From: Nautilus pompilius
Taxonomy: Eukaryota > Mollusca > Cephalopoda > Nautilida > Nautilidae
Reading direction: 5' to 3'
Length of the DNA: 64,000 nt
NCBI GenBank assembly: GCA_018389105.1
Contig: JACATO010001024.1
Coordinates: 248,001-312,000 of the forward strand
In this document: one piece after another, positions 26,490-39,500 of the stretch
Position numbering within the stretch: the stretch's first letter is position 1
Layout: every line of letters begins with the position of its first letter
Program-made: the position numbers and the translations under genes
Notes under the pieces: generated by a model
Told to the model about the DNA's origin: nothing
The model's input: only the letters and a program-made list of their open reading frames with translations
Database searches by the model: none

Positions 26490-26930
26490 ACTGTGATTGG
26501 TTACCATGCCCGAAAACCTTTGCTGAGAGGCAACCGAAAGGCAAGGGCGAAACTTTCAGGAGAATTGTAATGGCTGGATGATCAAACCTGGAAGTAAGTG
26601 CTCTTTACAGATGAGTCCAAGTTTGAAGTGCTTGAAAGTAAACAACAACAGCTTATTCGAGTGCGGACCGGAGAGCAGTATAATAGTCATTGAAGCATGA
26701 GAATGGACCAATACAGGTGTGGGGGGACTGCATACCAGTCAAGGTTGTCGGAGATTTGCATAAAATCGAAGGTATACTGAATGCCGACAGGTAAGGCAGA
26801 TTCTTATCCATCATGCCATTCTCTGAGAGCGGGGATTCGTCTTCCAAACGTGACAGTAACCCCGCAAAGCATTCGACCACTGTGGTGGAAAAACTCTGGA
26901 ACGAAAAGAAACAGGTAAGACACACAGGTG
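26490..26930 (+). pseudogene. Fossil Tc1/mariner-type transposase fragment
   Basis: Translated pieces match the catalytic part of Tc1-like transposases in order: ARKPLLRGNRKARAKL (from 26508), then VLFTDESKFEVLESKQQQLI with the first catalytic Asp region (DESKFEV), then VWGD and KVVGDLHKIEGILNADR, and SSKRDSNPAKHSTTVVEKLW, the counterpart of the FQQDNDPKHTS region with the second Asp. At least two in-frame stops (TAA before WLDDQTWK and after it), frame changes and a changed DNDPKH motif show that it is dead. Active elements are cut-and-paste DNA transposons encoding about 340 residues; only the central third is visible and no terminal inverted repeats were located. Confidence 0.85.
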
Positions 26931-28684
26931 GTTTATATCTGTGCAAAGTCTTCGTGTGGACGCCATCGCGGCTACATGAGAATATAGCTGCTGAGAAAGT
27001 CAGACGCTAACGAAGCTTCTAGTGAGGAAAATGCAACAGAATATTTGCAACAACAGTCCAGTCACACGTCGATATTCTGCTTGGAAGCATGAAAAAAAAA
27101 AGTCACATATAAAGCAATGGGTCCGCACACCAATCACCAGTGCTTAATGCACTGTACAATTTATCCATTCTGTATTTACCACTGAATACTGCCATTAGAA
27201 ATAAAGTCCTTACTCCTTATCTTAAATTCCATAAGCCAGTAAACGAAAATATTTCTGCCAGAGTAGATCATTAACTTCTCAACATTACTTTACAAATGGT
27301 ATCGTTGTTTAACCTCGACACAAAGTTCCTCATTTTGAACCTCCCCCCCCCTGGATCTTCAGCAAGAGAATACAAGTTGCCTCGCCTCCATGTTTATTCA
27401 GAAAAAGTCTTAGCGATAAATTACCATTTATTACGTAGAGTTAGCGGTCATCAAAATGAGGAATTACCCGAGCTCTTTCCAACACGAATCACGACACATC
27501 ATTTAAATGACCCTAATTTCCGGCTATTGGTGGTTTATTTCCGGTTTCCCCAAATACGAGGAAATGAAAACTTCATGGAGTTTAATGAAAGGATGCGACG
27601 TATTTGGAGATGGAGACAATGTAAATAACATATTTCATTATGTAAAAAAATAAGCACTTTATTTAAATTTCGTTTTTTGAATATTGTTCAATTTTACGTT
27701 ATCTAAACAAGGTTGGCTTTAATTGAATTTGCACAAAATAGGATTTTGTTGTAAATCAGTTTTTTTTTTTTTAGTTCGAAGTAAGACTGTGAATCTTAAG
27801 TTTCAAAGAGAGGCTGCGCAGCTAGGCAGAGTTTGGTGGCCCGATGTTTCGCTTTCTTTCTCTTTTAAAACAGTCTACACCTGTGAAGATATACCTGCTT
27901 TTGTTCCGGTTACAGCCTGGATGTGGTTCTATGAATTTAACGAGAGCATTTACATATCTTTTTTTTTTTTTTTACAAATGAAAGATTTTGCGGGGCGGAA
28001 AGAAAGATGCTTCTATTTCTTCTTGGAGGGGCACACAAAAGAACTATCAGAGACATATGAAATAAATGACGATCAAAGGAAAGCGTAAAAATGTGTCATA
28101 TAATTGAAAATCGCTTAAGAATTTGGGAAAATAATAAAAAAATTTCACATAAAAATAAATTATTAAATAATTTTTAAAAAAAAAAACATTAGGGAGAGGG
28201 GTTCATAAAACCCCGGCTGAGATAGCATTGCAGTAATGGTATCCGGTCGGATTTCATTTAAATGTGTCGAGTGGGACCCACTACTAGGAGGATCTCATAT
28301 TCGGTAGACACAGTACGCTAAAGCGTGTTCACAGTAAAATTATTCAGCACGCTGCGCTAAGAGATTTAACCGGCCAAGTAAATCCACAAGGAAAATGAAT
28401 TACGTATAATATACATTTACACTTAAATGAAACGCATTGTCTTTAAATAGATATTGCTAACCAACATTTTCGTTGACGAGCACAAATATAATACATATTT
28501 TCAAGTGTTCGTTTGCTTTTTTTGAAGCCACCAAAGGCCAATTTTCAAAAGCCTTATAGATAGCATTTAGTTTACTGCACTCATTCAAAATAGCTGAAAG
28601 CCTCAATTTATGAAGAGGGAACCACGGGGTCAAAGGCAGGATCCAAGGGTACCAGAACTTGGCCTCATAGACCAACGAAGGCCA

Positions 28685-28945
28685 CCTTTCAAGGTTGACA
28701 CCTTCAGTTGATCAGGAACTGCTGCAGTTAATTCCAGGAGATACCAGGTCCTACAAATCTGTGGGTACTCTACTGATGTAGAACAGTTGGTTCATTATCC
28801 TGTTGAATTTCTGAACACAACCACCTGATGTTCCACCTCACAATCTACTTCTAAAAGTTGGGGCTCAAATCATGTTGCTATACCCAAGCTCTGCAATGGA
28901 GATGTTTTCATTTCAACCATTCCAATTAAAACATCTGATCTTCCC
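28685..28945 (+). pseudogene. Fossil Helitron Rep/helicase fragment (C-terminal helicase motifs)
   Basis: The pieces match the end of the Pif1-like helicase domain of Helitron rolling-circle transposons: ELLQLIPGDTRSYKSVGTL, then YPVEFLN (28796-28816), then after a frame change PPDVPPHNLLLKVGAQIMLL (28821-28880), then after another change PKLCNGDVF (from 28883). In intact elements these read continuously as YPxEFLNxL..SGLPPHxLxLKVGxPIMLLRNL..xxGLCNGTR. An internal stop and two frameshifts show a degraded copy. No hairpin-CTRR end was identified nearby, and how far the fragment extends is uncertain. Confidence 0.85.
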
Positions 28946-30480
28946 TCATCATTATCATCAATTCAATGATGGTGTGTTTGAACTCCCAACTTTTTTATGA
29001 AAGCCATTTTTTTCCGTGCAGCGCTCGGTATTCCATCTAATACTAACATAAAATTAAAATAAAATTGTGTACTGAACTAAATCCAATTAATTGTATAGAT
29101 TGCAGTAGAAACGCTCTATTCGTTTCCTGTGGAATTTTCTAAATCAAAATTACACGAATTCCAAGTCTGACGTAACGAAATACTTGTAATTAGCACTTAA
29201 GCCAGAGTAAACGGTGAAGTAACAAAATCGCTATATAATCCTTTGCATATTCTATTGTTAATCTCAATTCTTATTATCTGTAGCTAGATGATTACTGCAC
29301 CTGAAGCTCACATTATTACTGTTTCTGCCAGTGGGTTCTTGTAAAATGTTATATTGGTCAAGAAAGTTTTGTTGTAAAAATTTTATCCGATATGAGCCAT
29401 TTTGCGTTAGTTCATTTAATTTTCACCATGCAAGCTCGGCGAAATGTGACAAAAATAATAAGGCAATTGGTGTGTTTAAGAATGGAAGGGGGATACAACA
29501 TTTGCTAGAAAATATGGATATAGCCTCAGCTTTAATCATTTACTATCGGCAATGCAATACCACCAAAAACACCTGACAGGATTAATAGTCGAGTTGAAAC
29601 AGCGAATTGTTACGATGGCAGGTTCGCTGTGGACGGAACGACCAGGTCAGCAATTCAAACAGTTTATGGCACCAGTGTTCTCCTTCAACTTTGTAGAATC
29701 ACTTACATGCTGAACATTTATGTAACTACAGGACTGGTGAGCTTGGCTCGATGGTCCAGTGATGGGTCAACGTTTATTCTTGACTCGTGTGCAGAGATGA
29801 ATCGATGGGTGGAAAGTTTTTGCAACACAAATGGCTCATAATTGTTGGGGTGGAAGATTACTAACGTTGTAGGTAAACAGATGGCTACTCATCATCCAGC
29901 ATCGTGTAATCGTGTAATGGGTGTGTCTCATCGGAACTAAATTCTTCAGTCGATTCTTGTGGCATTTTTTTTTAAAAACGGAATGGTCTGGAATTACTTT
30001 ACAAAAACAAGGAGGCATTTCCTTATGGGGAAAATGACATTATTACTCTGTCGTGTCTTTGGACTATTTCTCCATTGACCGCCACCTGCTGGTCATTCTT
30101 AGGAAAGCTCTCCACATTCCTGAAAATGCGCTAAAGATATCTGCATTTTTTTTTTTTTTCTGTAGGCTGCGATGATGGAAAAGTGGGACAAATACCGCAA
30201 AATTCTCCTGTCAAAAGAAAGAGACAAACTTTTCTAGACTGTATGCCTGTCTACGGGTACCTGACATCTTATTTAAGTAATTTTCTACTTCGGTAGCTGT
30301 CTGATGTTGACCCCGATGTAGCTTTATGTCATAGTGACTTTCATTTTTCCCCAAAATAAATCTGCCAAATGTACTTGATAAATTTTCAAAAAAAAAAAGG
30401 AAAACGCTTGTTATTTTTGAATATTTTTCTAATATCCATCACTTTGTTTAAACATTAAAATTCTTTAGTAAAAATGCTAC
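28946..30480. other. Non-coding stretch, nothing recognised
   Basis: Open frames at 29331-29576 and 29629-29841 have no recognised domain. Given the two transposon fossils just upstream, this may be further decayed mobile DNA, but I cannot assign it. Confidence 0.5.
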
Positions 30481-30494
30481 AACAGAGTGTATAA

Positions 30495-30850
30495 GAAGTC
30501 TGGTGAGGCCCAGTGGCTCTGCAAGTGAACTGATAGAGCGGATGACTCGAGTTAGATTCCCGGAATATGGGCTCAGTTTGGCGTCTTTCCCCCTTGCATG
30601 ATTTCTTGTTGCATTGCATCACCATCTGAAAGTTTTTCCCCCCCACATTTAAAATTAAAGAATTCTAGTAGGTTTTTGCGGTTGGTAAGTTGTCTGGGTT
30701 TCTCAGAAATTCCTGGACACCAGAATACGCTGACTGATATCTAAGACTGTGCGAGCAGTGACTTCTGCACTGTGAAAAAAACTTATGCACCCAGTTGCTT
30801 GCATATAATTTGCGAATGACCATCTTCGGTTAGGAGGAACGACCAAGTAG
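30495..30850 (+). mobile_element. Degenerate SINE-like element with tRNA-like head
   Basis: The left end has a B-box-like GAGTTAGATTCCCGG (about 30547-30561) preceded by a weak A-box-like AGTGGCTCTGCAAG. The middle (about 30636-30720) resembles 56440-56510, sharing CCCACAT.TAAAA, GA.TTCTAGTA and a GTC.GGGTTT block. The right end (about 30787-30846) resembles the sequence before the ATT run at 18308. The combined pattern suggests one retroposon, or several nested, whose parts occur elsewhere in the window. Confidence 0.45.
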
Positions 30851-33050
30851 ACAGAATATTTATCGAATACATAGATTAACAACATTGACAATGTTCAGTA
30901 CAAGGTCTTTAATAATAGAACAATAGTTATGATTTTTTTTTTAAATTGCTTAAATGTAATAAACGGAATGAATATTTGCTATTTTGTTTCAAAACAAAGT
31001 AATAGTGTACTTTCGGGTACGATTTAGTAAACATGAAATGATCGTCCTACAGTGCGTATACTTCATGTATATTTGAAACTCATCTATAGCGTGGCTTTCA
31101 TTTTATAAAGATGTTTTTCAGGTATAAAACCGAGTAATTAAAGAGTTGGCAAATAAAGGATTAAGCTGATGACAGCGTTGCGTTTGAGAGAAATCATGAA
31201 AGGTGGGTCTAGACAAGTTGTTCTGATAACATAGTGAGAGAAAACCAGCTTTGTAAAAATTTCTTCCTTCTTTCTTTCGGTTTGATGAATACTGTTGGCG
31301 ATAACGTTATTTTTGCGATGCTAGCTTTCTACATATATAACAAATTAGAACTCAGAAGAGAGCAAACACGAAGTTGTGAAGATATCCACATACATGATAA
31401 TTGTTATTAGCACAGAGGGGAGAACACCGAAATGGTGCGATATCGACAGCTCTCCTGTTCATGCCGTGTCTCCATTGAAAATATTACCGTTTTCCTATTA
31501 AATCCCGGACAATCACAATTGCAAATCACTTGATCCGCTCCAAATAAGACCAGTCGCCGGGGTCTCGCCAGACAATGGTCTCGCTTACTTCCACGCTGGC
31601 TGTGGTTTGGCCGGATACCAGTATACGATCCAACAGGATAAAGCCACAGTTCGATGACCGGACAAGAGAGATCAATAGACTTAATGAAGTAATAGAAATA
31701 GAATTCCACAGCTATTAGATGGCTCCGGCAGACAAAATTGGTTGACTCCGGGACTTGTTTCGCGCCATCTGGAGTTCCAAGACATCCACTCCAAAACCAG
31801 ACCGTGATCTCACGAACAGACTATTCCGCTAACATTATTTGTGGAGAATGTGCCAAAAAACATCAGCAACAACAAATAGGGACCATATTTCGCTTTTCAT
31901 CACCCACCCTCCCTTTTTATCATCTAACAAACACTTAATGCGTTGTCGAAAACTTTGAAGTTTCCGCTATCGAGAGACAAAATAAAAAAATCATCTGTTT
32001 CCGGATTCGGTCATGCGTAAATCATCCTTAAACCAAATTTTTTCCAACTTTTCTGAAGTGGAAGCAGGTTTCTCATCCAATGAATATTCCTGGAGTTCTC
32101 AGGACGTCTTTGTTATTTGCTATACGAAGGGGACGTAATAATGCGAAATGTTAGTCCTACCTTTCGTTCCTCTGCGCTCTCCTCCTTACACACACATATA
32201 TATATTTCTATATATTTAGTGTTTTTTTTTTCTCTCAAAGAAATTACTTCAGCTTTCCGCTACTCTACAGTCATAACTTGTTCCTAAACTTATTTGTATC
32301 AAGATAATCAGACTATTAACTTTGGTGCTTGTTCAGAACAGCTCCAGCAATATTCCGTGCTTCCTATAAATAATATTTTACAAATTAGTTTTCCTATCAA
32401 TCGGGTCGATATGGCTCCTTACAACTATTCGTGGAAATTTGTGTTTATAATGAAGTTTATATTAATATCGTTTTGATTTATTCTTTTAACCGAAATTATT
32501 TCGGTGTTTGCGTATAAATTTAGAATTTAAAATATCAAAGTCGCTGAATGATAAATAGCCAAAGTGTTTCATAATAACTTGGGTATTATGATAACAAGGT
32601 AATTAATAAACAGGTAAAAAAAAAATGCATGATGAAGTTTTACTTCAGGCTCAAATACATTAATGCTAAGGATGTCGAAAAGCATTTACCATTTGCCATT
32701 ATCCATTCTTCCTGCGGTTTGCATTTCATCGCTTATTAGTTTCTGGAGTTGTAATGTCAAATCCTGGCATTACATGAGACTAAATCTACAGAATTAGCGT
32801 TCGCATTCACAGCAACAATTAAGTTTTATTATTAAGTAAAGCTAGCGTCATTGGTTGTTGATTGTTTCGTAACCTCCTCACCGATGTTTCGTATTGTCAC
32901 TCCCATGGTCATCTGAAGACAAGGCGATTTTATCTTTAGGGTAAGATAAGTCCTATGAAATATTAAAATATCGTTTTCTTTATCCAACTGTTCAAGCAGT
33001 TGGAACAGTAGCCGCAGGGGTATTCGAGAAAAATTCAAAACTTCTTTTTG
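30851..33050. other. Non-coding stretch, nothing recognised
   Basis: AT-rich sequence with short TA and T runs. No open frame shows a known domain. Confidence 0.55.
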
Positions 33051-33089
33051 TGGGGGGGGGGGAACTGCATTGTTGATTCGACGCGGGAC

Positions 33090-33376
33090 TTCTATGCGAC
33101 ACCGAAGAAGAGGGAAGATGGCCGCCGAAAGTCAAACGGGGACCCTTATCACCTCGCGGAGCGGGGAAAACACCTGGTGACGACGTCAATAATAAAAACT
33201 AACGGAGACAATGAAAATATGGAGAAAGGGAAGAAGAAAAAGAAAAAGAAAAAAAAACAGATTTTGAAAATGTCGCTTAGCGCTCGGGGGCGAGACTGTG
33301 GGGTAGAAGCCGGCATCTCGCAGAATTGGTTATTCTTCGCTCGGAGCGATCAGCGGCAGCGCGGAGGGTAAGATTG
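33090..33376 (+). promoter_or_regulatory. GC-richer island with AAGATGGCCGCC; possible promoter or 5' exon
   Basis: The local rise in G+C and CpG includes GAAGATGGCCGCC (ATG at 33118), which is both a good translation-start context and close to the YY1-type AAGATGGCGGC element found at many animal promoters. The frame from that ATG closes after 20 codons at 33178. A possible donor GGAGG|GTAAGA lies at 33368. There is no downstream exon I can connect, so this stays a weak candidate. Confidence 0.25.
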
Positions 33377-33394
33377 TGTCGAGCGAGATTGCTG

Positions 33395-33590
33395 TATGCG
33401 TTAGCGGCGGGGCCCCGCCCACCTAAGGCGACCACCTGACCATACCGGGCTGAGGAATCTGAGGCGGACGGATCGAAGTAGGCGATCACTGCCGCCGAGT
33501 CGCCCTGGGAAACCCATTTCAAGTGACTTTCATCCGTACCCCACTCGTAGCAGAACAGCGGCACGCATTACCGGGAATATTCATCTTCTC
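33395..33590 (+). mobile_element. Dispersed repeat, copy 1 (shared with 42176-42400)
   Basis: The sequence CACCTAAGGCG (33420-33430), GAGGAATCTGAGGCGGACGG, ATCGAA, CTGCCGCCGAG and TTTCAAGTG aligns in order with 42211 onwards (CACCTAAGGCG, GAGTACCTGAAGCGGACAAA, TCGAA, CTGCTGCTGG, TATCGAGTG). The two copies differ at many sites but keep the same order and spacing over about 150 bp. This indicates an old interspersed repeat rather than unique sequence. Confidence 0.6.
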
Positions 33591-36500
33591 TACACTTTCC
33601 TGATATCCATTTAAATGCATCCATCTGCTTTCATTCAATTGGAAACAAACATTTTACGTTTCTCCGCCATGGAGCATTGAATCAAACAGCCCCCCCCCCT
33701 GCGATTTGCTCTAAGACAGAGACTCTTTTTTTTACTGGTCTCGAAATTGCAAGAGTTTTGCTTTAAATTTTTTTGGAATTAATTTTGATTATTTTTTTTT
33801 TAACAATTAGTTCTTAGATTCAAAAACTTCCAGAACTCAGATTTACCCCCAGTTCTACAGATTGGATTTCAAAAAGTCTTTCTGCGTATAACTCTCACTT
33901 ATCAGGTGTCATTATGTATTTAAAAATTCACCCCCCTCCAGAATCTAAGCAATTTCATTCTTTCCAAATCATATACCAGAGGTGAGAAATGTATGAATAC
34001 TTTGATTTTATTAAAACATATTTTTTTTTTTTTAAATTAGAGTCCTTTTCACGTAAATGTCTAGTGTCGGCTATGACGCTTTTTCTTTTGTTCCGAAAGG
34101 TAGACGGCGTCTTTCCGCGAAAAGGGAATTATTTTGACTATCAAGCACCTGCCCCTTTTCCCCCCTCCTTTTTTTAAAAAAAAAATTACAACAGCGGTAA
34201 CTCGCTGTCCCCGCCCACACACAAGAGTCCTATCTCCCGCTTAATTAGCGGTAACAAGAAACTGAATTAACCTTAATCTTACCTCTTTCACGAATAACGG
34301 TCACCAAAAATCTGATCAATAAATCTAACCCCCCCCCACGATATTTTTTGCACATCTGAAAATGAAGAGTTTTATAACGGGGTTCAGATCGCGGCTTCCC
34401 ACGGCCGTGAAGTGGTCGTCCTACCCGATCGGCGTGCAAGCTCACGAGCGCTCACCTTTAACCCAAGATGCGTACCCACAATTCCCCCCTCCCGGAAACC
34501 GAAAAGCGTAGAGCAAGCGGGCTGGTCTCCCCTTTGAAGTAGCAGCAAGAACAACTGAATTAGTATTTAAAATTCTCTCCCCCCCCTCTCTCCTTTAAAA
34601 AAAAAAAAAAAAAATTAACAATAACGACAAGAGATGAACTAAGGTGGTGTTTCAGACGTCGTCAACTGCCGGTAAAGGGAGCCGGGTCGGTGATGAGATG
34701 TTATCTGTCACAGGTAACGACAGTTCTTTTGAGCATGTGGAAGCAACGAATAGCTAATCGTTAGGCGTCCAATGTTACTAAAAGCCGCGAATGACCCTAA
34801 ATATTGTCACTTCCGCTTTTCTTTTCTTATTATTCTTTTGTTATTATTATTATTTTTTTTACGATTTTCTTTTTTCTTTTTCATATTTTCAGTTTCACGA
34901 GCTAAGGAACGTGGTTGCCCTTTAAACACACAAATCTATTCAGGGGAGGATTCGTTTCGTGATAATTCAAGACATAAAGATTTAATTTTTTTAAAGGATC
35001 CGAATTACACGTTTAGCGAATGGCTTCTGCGCATCAGCGGCTCGTGTTCAGTGGCTGCTCTCCATTCGTTTAGTGAAAGCGCCCGAGTTCCGCTCCCGAC
35101 GATCACATGGGAGACTTCTTTTGCTCTGAGGTCCGGCCAACAGTAACAGAACAGCCAGGCAACAAAATAAACATGCGTGCATAACTGTTCGCGATCTCAC
35201 CAGAAAATAGCTTGAGCAGAATTAAAAAGGGCGGGGTGGGGTGGGGAGAACCGTGAAGAAGCAGACATATGAAGAACCGAAAGGCCAAGTTGTAATTTGC
35301 ATGCTCGGAGACGCAGAAGCCAATCATAGCGTAGCTCCCTTGAGATACACTTTAAAGCCGCGATCTTCTTTATTCGGTTCCGAGCAGTCGGCCGGGCGAG
35401 GAAGCCGTAAATTGAATTACTGTCACTTTTCCTTAGCGTTCCTTTCTTCCGCGTTTACGGGCATTTAGACTAGGTCTCTTAGCTTTGGGGTAATTTTGTT
35501 AGGCCGTTTTACCATGCGAGACGTCTGATGGGCTGTTACCGGATGTTTACAGTGCTAAGCCTGTTCACCGAGAATCCGTTCATTCCTTTGCTTTCACGAT
35601 TCAGCGTAAAAGACGTTTCTGTTCATTTATTATTATTATTATATAATTTTTTTTTTTTAAATGACAAAATTATTTCCTTATTTTCTTCAATAATCGGAGA
35701 CTGATCAGAGCGCCCTCTGACGTTGGAAAAGAATAGGGCCTGCTGCTTTGAAGGTCGTTTGACTCGTAGGTGTCTGCATTGGCCAGCGCCAAGGCGACAC
35801 CATGTTTGGAAATAAGACACCGGCAAACACTTCCGGGGTGCGAGCTACGGCCTAATGTCTGCTACGTCTTCCTTTAACTATTACGCGTTGTTCTTGCAAC
35901 GTTGAGTTATTCAACTTAAGAATATTTGTAAGTCGTCGGAAAGGAGGACGAGCGCATCAGTGATGTCCCAAGTCTTAAAAAAAAACAAACAAAACGACAT
36001 GTTTATAACAGCTGGAGGACTTCATTTAGAGTTCCATAAATTTGGATAAAAGTCGTAGATTCCAAACGCTTCCACTCGAAAAAAGCTTGAGCAAAATTAA
36101 CTGTAACTTGAAACCAATAAATCCATGGTGACCAAGCATCAACCGGGGGATTTATGCTGAGCAGGAGCAGAACCAAACAGTTTACTGAGCTCTGTTAATA
36201 GCTTAGGCAGTTTATAGTGTGCAGTGTACTAATTGTCTTGAAATCTTTATTATCAGTAGCTGAAGTTTATGTTCTCGCATGTTAATAATAATCACCGATA
36301 TCGTGTCATTATTGGACAGTGGAGAGATCTTAGTGGCTACCGTCCAGCTTAAAATTAATTTATACATTATATTTACAACATTAATGGTTCATAAAGAAAA
36401 TTATAGCTATTTCAATTCTGTGATATGAGAACCTTCTATCTGCATTAGTTTTTAAAATGCTGCAAACATGATTGCATTCACTGTATTTGAATAAATGACC

Positions 36501-39500
36501 GTCCTGCTTCGGAAATGATGAGAAAAACTTCATTTTCACATCACAAGTAATTCCCAAGATTCAATCATCATAATATTTACTTCCGGATTAAAGTTTGTTT
36601 TTTTTTTTTTTTTTTGCTTTCTTGTCCAGTGTTAATTCAGTAGATGATTGGAATCATTAAAGACCAAAAGCTGACATATTGGGGTAGTCTCGTTCTTCAG
36701 TTCCTGTAGAGCCAATCTTAGGCGCAGTTAGTTCTCGGGTTTATGAGTTGCGGAGTAGTGGCTGCTGACCGGACGGTCTGCGGCGCTCATTCCTAACTGA
36801 TACACACGTGATATGAATCTCGATCTGAACTCTCGATGCAGTAAACATCGAGCAGATCCCAAAGCAAATTTATTACGGAACATTAAGGAAAAGCTGCAGT
36901 CGGATTTTTTTTTCACCACAGATATATCTACATCGGTTCGAATTTTAATGATTGATATTTTAAAAAAAAATGAAGAGACTCCTTTACGTGCATTCGTATA
37001 GCACTCAACATTTATGTGGACATAGTCCCTTGGATATTTATGTCATTCATTGAAGATGAAGTAAAGGGAACTCGTCTGGCGATCTTCTTTTTCATATGAT
37101 TTTTATAAATATGTCCTTAAGAAAAAAAAAGTTAATAAAGATAAATCGGAGTTTTAAACTGGAAGGTTTTTCAAATCAACAAAAAAATGTGTAAGAAAGA
37201 GTTAGAATATAACTTTTGCACAGCTGTTATTAGAGGAGAACGTGTTCAGTATAAATAACCAGGAGGCAGAAAGTTTTGAAGTTTGTTAATAATCCTCTTT
37301 TTTGCGTTTAAATGGGCGTTACCCGGACCCTTAAAACGATCGCTAGGCTTAGTACGCATGTCTCAGCTTGATAAGACATTTCAAGCATTACCAACTCTGG
37401 GAGAGCCAGGTGTTGTGATTGGTTGGCTTCGAGTTCAATCGACGCGGGCAGTCTTGGAGCAGACGTGGTTACAAACGGCCACCATAGATCTCAGTACATG
37501 TACAGCAGTGTCAATTGTTGTAATTAAGGACAACCACTTGGTTTGTCGCGGTTGCGTTTTCACTTTCACCTGTCGTTTCTAGGTTTCTATGTGATGTGAT
37601 TTTCATTTGTTGCCAAATCAGCAGAATAACTCAGGGACCCAAGCAGGACTGCTTTGAAACCATTGGTGAATGTTAATATTAACATAACCTTTTGGCATTC
37701 GACAAGTATTCCTAACCGTGGACAAAAACCTATCTTCATTAAACTAGCAAGAGTCAGGCTTAACAGCACACTGACACGTGACTAAATTATAGCTTTGGTA
37801 TTTAAATGTCAGTGACCTGGAAATAGTTGGCATTCACCTAAAAATTAAATAATTTCAAAATAAAAAAGATTTCGCCTTTTATTCTTGTATTCTTAAGATG
37901 CAAAATTTGGTAATAATCTTATTATAATAAAATGTCTTTCTTATCCGCTACAATTTAGTATTTAGTAATTCGTTGAGGAATACACTATTATACCAAAAGT
38001 CTTACGCTTATTTGCCTTGCTAAAGAAAATGTTTTTAAATTTATAATCGTTGAACATTCTACTAATGAAAATTTACTACTACACACCAGTCAGCATGTTA
38101 TTAATGGGGACCATCTGAATAAATGGTGACTTGATACATACAGATTCGTTTGCATTTCACGTGAAGTGAAAGCAAAATATGAAATCAAAATTGTTTTCAT
38201 TTTTCAAAAATCGTAAAGGTTTCAAATCTAAATAAACCATTGAATACATACGCACACAAAGTTTTCAGGTTTAAAAAACAAACAAACAAGCTGTTGTCAC
38301 ATTATCCAGTACTACATATTCATCATCATCATCATCATCAATGTCAAAAGGTTGACATTGTAGAGCATTTTTAAAAAGCACAAACCGATGGCCGTCTCAA
38401 GGCGCGAAATTTTGACGACAATTGGGATAACGTGACATCCTCACTGCGGTGGCGATGGGCATGAATCACGAATCGTCTTCTACTTCTTTGTTTCTAATGA
38501 CTGACAAAACCAAACAGATTATTTTCACCCAACATAAATGTAAAAATTTAGCCTCTTTCATATTTAAAGTCGCAGGAGTATCTCATAATGATGGTCCCTT
38601 TTGGTTTGTTTACGTTGTGAATTACAACCTACTTACTTATATATTTTTTTCTTCTTTACCACGTCCACTGTACGTACACAGGCTGTATTCATTATAGATA
38701 ACTTTTTCCATACCGAAAAACCGCATCGCTACTTGATCCGTTTCAAGGTTACATCTCTGGCATGGACGATATGTTGATCTTGTCGGAGAGCAACTTTACC
38801 TGGAGGCATGAGGCTGTAAGTTCTTAAAGTAAAACAACTGTTGTATTACTGCGTTAAACATATTAAAATTTTTTTTCTAGAAATGCAAAACTCCTGTCTA
38901 GGTGTGTATTCTAAATAATAAACAAGTTCGTAAGCAAAACAAGGCCAAAATATTATTTATCATATAGCCAAATTATTACATCACCAAAAATAATTTTGCT
39001 CTAATTTCTTTAAACGTCGTTGCATAATATCTTAGGCGGAGTTTGAATATTCGTTTTGTTAGTTTTTGTTGTTAGAAGTAACAATAATGCAAAGTTTCCA
39101 GCTATAACATTTTACTTCTTTATTACACCAGGGTAGCACCCCAACAGTAAACTTCTGCATGAAGAATAGTAAGAAGTTAGTTCGTACCTAATGAACCTGC
39201 TCTGAGATTGTTCCCCAGTTGCCATCGAATACTTAGTGGAGGCTATAAATTGAATTTAATGCTCAAGTCCTATGAATTTCAAAAGATTGCTAGATTATCA
39301 TTTTTATGTTAAGGTATCTAAATGATTTACCTACTTGGAATGATCTCTTATTTCACCAATTACAGACTGTCCACTTTCGAGTTGTAACACATCGATGACT
39401 CTCATTGCTTTGTTCTATTTTTTTAAAAAAAATTATGCAATAGATTTGATCTTCAGGGTGATACCATCCTCCACGAGGAGAACGTTAACAATCGGAATAA

